From: JAAUQA01 sp036351435
Lineage (GTDB): Bacteria > Pseudomonadota > Gammaproteobacteria > Competibacterales > Competibacteraceae
Assembly: GCA_036351435.1 (NCBI GenBank)
Contig: JAZBPA010000031.1
Coordinates: 1-5,278 of the forward strand
Direction: 5' to 3'
DNA: 5,278 nucleotides
A program made the position numbers and the translations under genes. Shown one piece after another: positions 1-5,102 of the stretch (within the stretch, counting starts at the first letter, position 1; each line of letters begins with the position of its first letter). The notes under the pieces were generated by a model that was given only the letters and a program-made list of their open reading frames with translations, had not been told where the DNA came from and searched no databases.

Positions 1-333
1 AAGCCTAATATGTTCGTCCATGCCAATATCCAAGGCACGCCTCACTCGAACGCATTAACCATCCCGCGTGAGGCGCTGATCGTTACTGGTGGCGAGGAAC
101 GAGTGATTAAAGACTTGGGGAATGGCCGGTTTCAACCAGCGGTCGTCGAAGTCGGATTGCGTACCCAAGACCGCGTCGAGATTTTGGAAGGTTTGCAAGA
201 AGGTGAGCGAGTGGTGGTATCCGGCCAATTCCTGATCGACTCGGAAAGTAATCTGCAAGCCAGTTTCCGCCGTATGCAGCCGCTGGAACCGGAACCTGCG
301 CCCGCCCAGATGATGATGCAGATGGAGAACTGA
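1..333 (+). CDS. cusB: CusB-type RND efflux periplasmic adaptor, C-terminal 110 residues (5' end outside window)
   Basis: This is the C-terminal part of a membrane-fusion (adaptor) protein that links the inner-membrane RND pump to the outer-membrane channel and, in the Cus system, hands Cu(I)/Ag(I) to the pump. The frame is open from base 1 and ends at TGA 331-333, so the internal ATG at base 10 is not the real start. The first residues (KPNMF) match the end of the beta-barrel domain, which reads LKPGMF in relatives. They are followed by the membrane-proximal domain: IPREALIVTG, GRFQPAVVEVG, EILEGLQEGERVV and SGQFLIDSESNL are all standard blocks of CusB/CzcB adaptors. The protein ends in a Pro/Glu stretch and then a Met-rich tail (QMMMQMEN) that could bind soft metal. 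The stop lies one base before the next start, so the two genes are translationally linked. The Cus rather than Czc assignment rests mainly on the pump downstream. Confidence 0.93.
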   Translation, partial: KPNMFVHANIQGTPHSNALTIPREALIVTGGEERVIKDLGNGRFQPAVVEVGLRTQDRVEILEGLQEGERVVVSGQFLIDSESNLQASFRRMQPLEPEPAPAQMMMQMEN

Positions 334-334
334 C

Positions 335-3300
335 ATGCTGCGCGGCCTGATCCTGTGGTCCATCCAAAATCGTTTTCTGGTGCTGGTGGCGACGGTGATG
401 TTGACCGGCTGGGGTTGGTTATCGCTGCAACAAACCCCCTTGGATGCCATTCCCGATCTGTCCGACGTACAGGTCATCATCAAAACGACTTATCCCGGGC
501 AATCACCGCGGGTGATGGAAGATCAGGTCACTTATCCGATTACCACCACCATGCTGTCCGTGCCGGGCGCGACAGCAGTGCGGGGATTCTCGTTCTTCGG
601 CGATTCCTTCGTCTATGTCATTTTCGAAGACGGTACCGATTTGTACTGGGCGCGTTCCCGAGTCTTGGAGTATCTAAATCAAGCCGCCGCTATGTTGCCG
701 GATGGGGTACAACCACGACTGGGACCGGATGCCTCCGGTGTCGGCTGGATTTACCAATACGCGCTGATCGATCGCACCGGCCAGCACGATCTGGCCCAGT
801 TGCGCTCGTTGCAGGACTGGTTTTTGAAATTCGAGCTGCAGACCGTGCCCGGCGTCGCCGAAGTGGCTACGGTCGGTGGCATGGTGCGCCAATATCAAAT
901 CGTGGTGGACCCCAACCGGTTGCGTTTTTACGGTATTCCCCTCCGCCAAGTCAATGAAGCTATCCGCCGCGCCAACCAAGAGGCCGGTGGTTCGGTAGTG
1001 GAAAAAGGCGAAGCGGAATACATGATCCGCAGTCGGGGCTATCTACAATCCGTAGCCGATATCGAAACCATTCCCATCGGGGTGATGGGCGATCAGGGTA
1101 CCCCGCTGCTGTTGCGCGACATCGCCCATGTCGGTCTGGGGCCGCAGATGCGCCGCGGCATCGCCGAATTGGACGGACTCGGTGAGGTAACCGGTGGCAT
1201 CGTGGTGATGCGCTACGGGGAAAATGCGCTGGTCACCATCCAGCAGGTTAAAGAAAAGCTGGAATCTCTAAAGGCTGGCTTACCGGCCGGAGTGGAGGTG
1301 ATCGAAGTCTACGACCGGGCAGCATTGATTCAGCGAGCGGTGGACAACCTTAAGGTCAAGTTGATTGAGGAGTTCATTGTCGTCGCGCTGGTGTGCATGC
1401 TGTTTTTATTTCACTTACGTTCCGCATTCGTGGCCATCGTCACTCTGCCGCTGGGGATTTTGACTGCGTTTATCATCATGCGCTATCAGGGTGTTAACGC
1501 CAATTTGATGTCCCTGGGTGGTATCGCGATTGCCATCGGCGCGATGGTCGACGCCGCCATCGTGATGATTGAGAACGCCCATAAACATCTGGAAAACTGG
1601 CATCACCGCCATCCGGATCGGGAACCGACTACCCAGCAACACTGGGACATTATCTCCAAAGCTGCGATTGAGGTCGGACCAGCGTTGTTTATTTCCCTGT
1701 TGATCATCACCTTGAGCTTCTTGCCGGTATTCACGCTTGAAGCGCAGGAAGGGCGCTTGTTTTCACCCCTAGCATTTACCAAGACCTATGCAATGGCCGC
1801 CTCTGCCGGTTTGGCGGTCACCCTGGTGCCGGTGTTGATGGGGTATTTCATTCGCGGGCGGATTCCCTCCGAAAATAAGAACCCGCTTAATCGGCTCCTA
1901 ATCTGGTTGTATCGTCCCATACTGAATGCCGTATTAGCATGGCCGCGCACGACTTTGGCGCTTGCTCTGCTGCTGATGTTGTCCACGGCTGTGCCGATTG
2001 CCGGGGTAGCCGGTTTATTGAGTCCGTTGCATGGACCCGCTTATGTAATCGGTTGGCTGCCAGGGCAAACTGCGCCCGACAGTCTGTCGGCGCGTTGGCA
2101 TACCACCGTGGAATCCTGGCAGGACGCATTCACTCAAAGCTGGCGTCACACTTTGCACGACTATCCGCCGTTGGCGGGACTGGCGGATGGAATCGGCTCC
2201 GAATTCATGCCGGAATTGGAAGAAGGCGATTTGTTGTATATGCCGACTACCCTACCCGGTGTCTCGGCGGGTAAAGCGCAAGAACTGTTGCAGCAAACCG
2301 ACCGCTTGATCAGAACCTTTCCGGAAGTCAAAACCGTCTTCGGCAAGATCGGGCGCGCCGAGACCGCTACCGACCCGGCGCCGCTGACCATGCTGGAAAC
2401 CACGATCCAGCTTAAGCCGCACGACGAATGGCGGCCTGGTATGACGCTGGATAAGCTTATCGAAGAACTGAATCGGACGGTTAAATTTCCCGGCTTGACC
2501 AACGCCTGGGTGCAACCCATCAAGACCCGCATCGACATGTTGGCCACGGGGATCAAAACCCCGGTGGGTATCAAGATCGCGGGTCCCGAGATTGAGGTCA
2601 TCGAGGAGATCGGTCGGCAAGTTGAGCAGGCCGTGATGCAGGTGCCGGGCACGACCTCGGCCTATTCCGAACGGGTGGCCGGGGGGCGATATATCGAAGT
2701 CAATCCCAATCGAGTCAACGCCGCCCGCTACGGCTTGAATATCGCCGACATCAATGAAATCGTCCGGGCTGCGTTGGGGGGAGTGAATATCACCCAAACC
2801 GTCGAAGGCTTGGAGCGGTATCCGGTGAATTTGCGCTTTCCGCGAGCATTGCGGGACGATTTGGAAAAGCTTAAGGATTTGCCGCTCATCACCCCCACCG
2901 GGGCACATATTCCCCTACGCCAAGTTGCTGATATCAGCATCGTCGACGGTCCCCCGGTGCTGAAAAGTGAAAATGCCCGCATCAACGGCTGGACCTTCGT
3001 CGATATTCGTGGCGTGGATTTGGGGACTTACGTCCGTCAAGCGCAGAAACTGGTCCGTGAGGAAGTCCGCTTACCGGCAGGGTATTCCCTGACTTGGTCC
3101 GGCCAATACGAGTACATGTTGCGTTCGCAGGAACGGTTATCCCAGGTGGTGCCGGTCACGTTGCTGATCATTTTCGTGCTGCTGTATATCGCCTTCCGCA
3201 ACGCCACCGAAGCGGTCATCGTCATGGCCTCGTTACCGTTCGCGCTGATCGGCGGTTTTTGGCTGTTATGGGGTCTGGGCTATAACTTGTCGGTGGCGGT

Positions 3301-3709
3301 TGGGGTCGGTTTCATCGCTTTGGCCGGGGTGGCGGCGGAATTCGGGGTGGTGATGCTGGTGTATTTGGATAATTCGCTGGCCAGCCGTCGCGAACAAGGC
3401 CAACTCAATCGTCTGTCGGAATTGAAGGATGCAATCATGGAAGGCGCCGCTTTGCGTATCAGACCTAAAGCCATGACCGTAGCGACGTTGATGGTGGGGT
3501 TGATTCCCATCATGATCGGTACCGGCACCGGTTCGGAGGTTATGAAGCGGATCGCCGCACCTATGGTTGGCGGGATGATTACCGCGCCTTTGTTATCACT
3601 GTTCGTGATTCCGGCAGTGTATCTATTATGGCAACAACGTTCGCTATCGCAACCTGAACCGGAACCACCCGTGGGCGGGGTGGTGCCCGTTGCCAGCTCC
3701 GGGAAATAA
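335..3709 (+). CDS. cusA: CusA-type heavy-metal efflux RND pump (Cu(I)/Ag(I) exporter)
   Basis: This is an inner-membrane proton/metal antiporter of the HME-RND family, working as a trimer with CusB and an outer-membrane channel. It starts at ATG 335, one base after the adaptor stop, with GGAGA at 324-328 as ribosome binding site. TM1 is at about residues 13-31, TM2-TM6 at about 345-507, TM7 at about 538-560 and TM8-TM12 at about 935-1100. Two large periplasmic domains lie between TM1 and TM2 and between TM7 and TM8. The E. coli CusA metal site M573/M623/M672 aligns with M636 (LLYMP), M686 (PLTML) and M735 (RIDML). Proton-relay residues D405, E939 and K984 align with D406, E1002 and K1045 (reference numbering from memory). 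The Met ladder is mostly kept (M272, M392, M404, M411, M487, M502, M1070), but the partner of M272 is N818. At 1124 aa it is about 75 residues longer than E. coli CusA, mainly from an insertion at about residues 554-616 plus a Pro/Glu-rich C-terminal tail. The methionine triad argues against a divalent (CzcA/CnrA) pump. Confidence 0.96.
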   Translation: MLRGLILWSIQNRFLVLVATVMLTGWGWLSLQQTPLDAIPDLSDVQVIIKTTYPGQSPRVMEDQVTYPITTTMLSVPGATAVRGFSFFGDSFVYVIFEDGTDLYWARSRVLEYLNQAAAMLPDGVQPRLGPDASGVGWIYQYALIDRTGQHDLAQLRSLQDWFLKFELQTVPGVAEVATVGGMVRQYQIVVDPNRLRFYGIPLRQVNEAIRRANQEAGGSVVEKGEAEYMIRSRGYLQSVADIETIPIGVMGDQGTPLLLRDIAHVGLGPQMRRGIAELDGLGEVTGGIVVMRYGENALVTIQQVKEKLESLKAGLPAGVEVIEVYDRAALIQRAVDNLKVKLIEEFIVVALVCMLFLFHLRSAFVAIVTLPLGILTAFIIMRYQGVNANLMSLGGIAIAIGAMVDAAIVMIENAHKHLENWHHRHPDREPTTQQHWDIISKAAIEVGPALFISLLIITLSFLPVFTLEAQEGRLFSPLAFTKTYAMAASAGLAVTLVPVLMGYFIRGRIPSENKNPLNRLLIWLYRPILNAVLAWPRTTLALALLLMLSTAVPIAGVAGLLSPLHGPAYVIGWLPGQTAPDSLSARWHTTVESWQDAFTQSWRHTLHDYPPLAGLADGIGSEFMPELEEGDLLYMPTTLPGVSAGKAQELLQQTDRLIRTFPEVKTVFGKIGRAETATDPAPLTMLETTIQLKPHDEWRPGMTLDKLIEELNRTVKFPGLTNAWVQPIKTRIDMLATGIKTPVGIKIAGPEIEVIEEIGRQVEQAVMQVPGTTSAYSERVAGGRYIEVNPNRVNAARYGLNIADINEIVRAALGGVNITQTVEGLERYPVNLRFPRALRDDLEKLKDLPLITPTGAHIPLRQVADISIVDGPPVLKSENARINGWTFVDIRGVDLGTYVRQAQKLVREEVRLPAGYSLTWSGQYEYMLRSQERLSQVVPVTLLIIFVLLYIAFRNATEAVIVMASLPFALIGGFWLLWGLGYNLSVAVGVGFIALAGVAAEFGVVMLVYLDNSLASRREQGQLNRLSELKDAIMEGAALRIRPKAMTVATLMVGLIPIMIGTGTGSEVMKRIAAPMVGGMITAPLLSLFVIPAVYLLWQQRSLSQPEPEPPVGGVVPVASSGK

Positions 3710-3756
3710 TTTTTAGTAGAGGCGAAATGGTGACATTGATCTTTGTCCATCAACGG

Positions 3757-3889
3757 TGGACCCTCTGTTAAGCAAGTAAGCTGCTTTACAGAGGTGAACG
3801 ATGACCAGACAAACTCAAACTAAGCAACGGTTATCCAGTGAATTCAAGGTGGAAGCCTTGGTGCTACTGAGAAGATCGGGGTGGCAATG
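3757..3889 (+). mobile_element. Left-end remnant of an IS3-family insertion sequence
   Basis: A solo fragment starting near TGGACC at 3757, which has the usual TG tip of an IS3-type inverted repeat. It is followed by a stem-loop and the first codons of an OrfA transposase gene. Similarity to OrfA stops after the IGVA residues (about 3886), and no OrfB, DDE motif or right end follows before the minus-strand gene that ends at 3946. The element was therefore truncated, or cut by a later rearrangement, leaving only about 130 bp. The exact left boundary is inferred because no second end or target duplication is available. It sits 47 bp after the cusA stop and separates the efflux operon from the genes to its right. 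Confidence 0.72.
3762..3794 (+). promoter_or_regulatory. Stem-loop covering the OrfA ribosome binding site
   Basis: The arms CCTCTGTTAAGCA (3762-3774) and TGCTTTACAGAGG (3782-3794) pair over 13 positions with one mismatch around a 7-base loop. The right arm ends in GAGG (3791-3794), the ribosome binding site for ATG 3801. In a transcript reading in from cusA the site would be hidden, a known way for insertion sequences to block translation from external promoters. There is no T-run after the stem, so it is not a classical terminator, although it might slow transcripts leaving cusA. Confidence 0.65.
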
Positions 3890-3890
3890 A
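3801..3890 (+). pseudogene. IS3-type transposase OrfA, truncated and frameshifted
   Basis: From ATG 3801, placed 6 bases after GAGG, the frame gives 29 residues up to TGA 3888-3890. They begin MTRQTQTKQRLSSEFKVEAL, which matches the N-terminal helix of the HTH_Tnp_1 domain of IS3-family OrfA proteins (typically KQRYSxEFKxEAL). After EALVL the frame loses similarity. Reading from 3866 in the other frame gives TEKIGVA, the expected continuation (relatives read LAEKIGVA or LAEKVGVA), so a small indel near 3864-3866 broke the gene. Similarity ends at about 3886 and the rest of OrfA, normally about 90-100 aa, is missing. It is not functional. The family call rests on remembered motif similarity. 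Confidence 0.7.
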
Positions 3891-3945
3891 TAATTCCAAC
3901 TTTCCTGTCACCAGGGGGGCAATAAGCAAGATACCCTGATAATCT

Positions 3946-4539
3946 TCATTTGCAACCATTGTGCTTGCGCCACATAGCAGCATCATGTCCCTGTGGAACA
4001 TGGGTACACGGGTCGTCAGCAGTTGAGTAGCCCCGCAACTGATTGTACTTGTCAATTTGATCCTGCGATAAAATGTCCAGAGTTTCTAAATGTGCCGCCA
4101 AGTGAATATACCTTAGCTCTTTTCTCGCCTGGGCGATCGCTTCCAGAGAAGAGCGCAGTCGTTCGTCAGTGATCGTCCGTTGTTGAAAGTGATTCTCTAA
4201 TGTCTTTTCTTCCGTTATTAACTGTTCACCTTTCTGAATAGCCTGAGCTTTCATATGCTCGTACACTGCAGTGATTGCTGCGACTTGCGTCTTGTCTAGC
4301 GCAATTTCCTGTTTTATTTCCAATAAATGGATTGGTCCGGGCACCCCATTAAGCTCTGCCGCTTTGGCCAAGCCCCAGCCGCCGCCACGTTTTAACTCTG
4401 CGATGTCCTCTGATGACAGACTCTTGATCGCTTGTTCTTCTTGTCCCGCGTACTTCGAAGCGTGGGCATGCTGAGCAAAGCTTATTTGATGGTAAAAAGT
4501 GAGTATTGGTATTAAAACTATGACCCAAATAACTTGCAT
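3946..4539 (-). CDS. Exported Spy/CpxP-like periplasmic protein, putative metal-stress chaperone or metal-binding protein
   Basis: A 197-aa protein. The start is firm: GAGG at 4547-4550 lies 7 bases before ATG 4539, and an in-frame TGA lies three codons upstream of the ATG. Residues 1-22 form a signal-peptide-like hydrophobic stretch with probable cleavage after SFA, although the usual basic n-region is absent. The mature part opens with His residues (H24, H26), then a Gly/Ala segment (GGGWGLAKAAELNG, 52-65), then mostly helix from about 70 to 165. Two LTxxQ-like motifs, LDKTQ (81-85) and LSQDQ (157-161), are the hallmark of the Spy/CpxP/ZraP/CnrX superfamily, whose members act in the periplasm as ATP-independent chaperones or metal-stress sensors. 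The tail after 170 carries C178, H180, H185, M189, H193 and C196, possible soft-metal ligands. Similar proteins are often found beside copper or silver efflux genes, as here, but its precise function is not established by the sequence. Confidence 0.82.
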   Translation of the reverse strand: MQVIWVIVLIPILTFYHQISFAQHAHASKYAGQEEQAIKSLSSEDIAELKRGGGWGLAKAAELNGVPGPIHLLEIKQEIALDKTQVAAITAVYEHMKAQAIQKGEQLITEEKTLENHFQQRTITDERLRSSLEAIAQARKELRYIHLAAHLETLDILSQDQIDKYNQLRGYSTADDPCTHVPQGHDAAMWRKHNGCK

Positions 4540-4675
4540 TTGATTACCTCAACGATCTGCTGAATTCGTCGCGCTCGGCTATTAGAAACACAACTCAATA
4601 AAACGTCCGTTTTTTCGAACCCTACTGACTTTGTAGACCCGCTACAGGGACCATTAGTTTGTTGGAGAAAACCGA
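4540..4675. promoter_or_regulatory. Divergent intergenic control region between the Spy-like gene and the small plus-strand gene
   Basis: This 136-bp gap must hold control signals for the minus-strand gene and probably for the plus-strand one. Visible elements are the palindrome TGTAG-N5-CTACA at 4632-4646, an overlapping CTAC-N7-GTAG at 4622-4636, and the A/T-rich palindrome AAAACG-TC-CGTTTT at 4600-4613. For the minus-strand gene, TCTAAT (complement of 4581-4586) resembles a -10 box about 40 bases before the start, but no good -35 accompanies it. For the plus-strand gene, GGAG at 4664-4667 is a ribosome binding site. No recognisable CueR, CusR or CpxR box was found. Assigning a regulator would be guesswork. 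Confidence 0.4.
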
Positions 4676-4919
4676 ATGAAATTATTCATATCGATTGGCA
4701 TCGGCGTGATCAGCCCTAGTGTTCCGCTGCTGGACAGTTGTGTTTCCGAACGCGATCTGTTGCTTGAACAGGTTAAACGACTTTAGAAAAGATGTCAGAC
4801 GGTTCGATCAGGATGAACGCTGTGCGCAAGGCTGGACGGACAGTTATCGACATTGCGAAAGTGAAGAAGCAGCAGCGCAGCGACGCGCTAGAATGGCCAT
4901 CGAAGCGCGCTATAGCTAA
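4676..4919 (+). pseudogene. Small exported or lipoprotein-like protein gene, split by a one-base frameshift at CTT-TAG
   Basis: GGAG (4664-4667) precedes ATG 4676. The first frame gives 36 residues with an N-terminal K, a hydrophobic segment and LDSC at 19-22 (a poor lipobox), and stops at TAG 4784-4786. If one T is skipped in CTTTAG (4781-4786), the frame continues as RKDVRRFDQDERC and runs to TAA 4917-4919, giving 80 residues. The joined product has a coherent layout: export signal, charged helical stretch beginning ERDLLLEQVKRLRKDVRR, two later cysteines (C49, C60) and a basic, Ala/Glu-rich C-terminal helix. The TAA runs directly into a stem-loop, which supports the second frame as the true 3' end. 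The split could be a decayed gene, a sequencing error or recoding. The family is not recognised. Small two-cysteine entry-exclusion lipoproteins (TrbK/EexN type) have a similar outline, but that is not enough to name it. Confidence 0.45.
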
Positions 4920-4944
4920 CGGGCGCTTTTAGAAGCGCTTCGTT
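4918..4944 (+). terminator. Stem-loop at the end of the small plus-strand gene, possible terminator
   Basis: GCGCTT (4923-4928) pairs with AAGCGC (4933-4938) around a TTAG loop. The stem extends outward by two G-T pairs and then AAC (4918-4920) with GTT (4942-4944) across a bulged C. It starts inside the TAA stop of the small gene. No T-run follows, so it is at best a weak intrinsic terminator or an mRNA-stabilising hairpin. Confidence 0.4.
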
Positions 4945-4978
4945 ATGCCGATACCAGCGATCTTAATCGGCTTGAATA

Positions 4979-5005
4979 GCAGGTATTCTCAATAAAAATA
5001 CTTGC
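4979..5005. repeat. Inverted repeat in the gap before the ISL3 element
   Basis: GCAGGTATT (4979-4987) pairs with AATACTTGC (4997-5005) over nine positions including one G-T pair, around a 9-base A/T-rich loop. The RNA hairpin could form on either strand, and TA/TA flanks extend it slightly with a bulge. It lies in the otherwise empty stretch 4945-5057, where no plausible gene is seen. A terminator-like role is possible but unsupported by a T-run. Confidence 0.3.
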
Positions 5006-5057
5006 CTACAATCGAAACCACTGACGTATCAACAACGGCCACCGGAAGTAAAAAATT

Positions 5058-5086
5058 GGCTCTACCAGAATTCCCGTGGAGACCCC
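5058..5086. repeat. Presumed terminal inverted repeat of the ISL3 element (one copy visible)
   Basis: The segment from GGCTCTACC through GTGGAGACCCC is the outer end of the element and should recur in reverse orientation at the unseen end. The boundary is inferred from the GGCTCT tip and the neighbouring A-rich octamer. The inner limit is approximate because only one copy is present. Confidence 0.55.
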
Positions 5087-5102
5087 AATATGTTGTGGTC
5101 TC
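5079..5102 (-). terminator. Hairpin overlapping the transposase stop codon
   Basis: GAGACC (5079-5084) and GGTCTC (5097-5102) pair perfectly. Inside them CAA (5086-5088) pairs with TTG (5093-5095) across one mismatch, leaving a four-base loop. On the minus strand the stem begins within the TGA stop codon of the transposase. It may stop transcription entering or leaving the element, but no T-run follows, so the terminator role is tentative. Confidence 0.4.

Noticed and set aside
55..483. Minus-strand open frames across the cusB-cusA junction
   Set aside because: They overlap two clearly real genes and have no family features.
2161..2908. Long minus-strand open frames inside cusA (163 and 218 codons) and others across the gene
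   Set aside because: They are antisense to a fully conserved RND pump, show no recognisable domain, and are explained by codon composition.
335..3709. CzcA or CnrA (Zn/Co/Ni) identity for the pump
   Set aside because: The three-methionine site and Met-pair ladder of the monovalent CusA/SilA type are present, and the TM4 motif GAMVDAAIVMIENAHK is of the CusA form.
3710..3756. Possible terminator just after cusA (ATGG-ACA against TGT-CCAT, plus GTCCA against TGGAC at 3745-3761)
   Set aside because: The stems are short, bulged or only five pairs, and no T-run follows. The TTTTT at 3712-3716 precedes them rather than following.
3914..3938. CAGGG/CCCTG inverted repeat downstream of the Spy-like gene as its terminator
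   Set aside because: Only five pairs with a loop of about 15-20 bases and no T-run on the minus-strand side; too weak to call.
4581..4586. TCTAAT on the minus strand as the -10 box of the Spy-like gene
   Set aside because: It matches five of six consensus bases, but nothing like TTGACA lies 16-18 bases upstream, so it is only mentioned within the intergenic region.
4945..5057. Short open frames between the small gene and the ISL3 element
   Set aside because: None exceeds a few dozen codons or has a good ribosome binding site; only the hairpin at 4979-5005 is notable.
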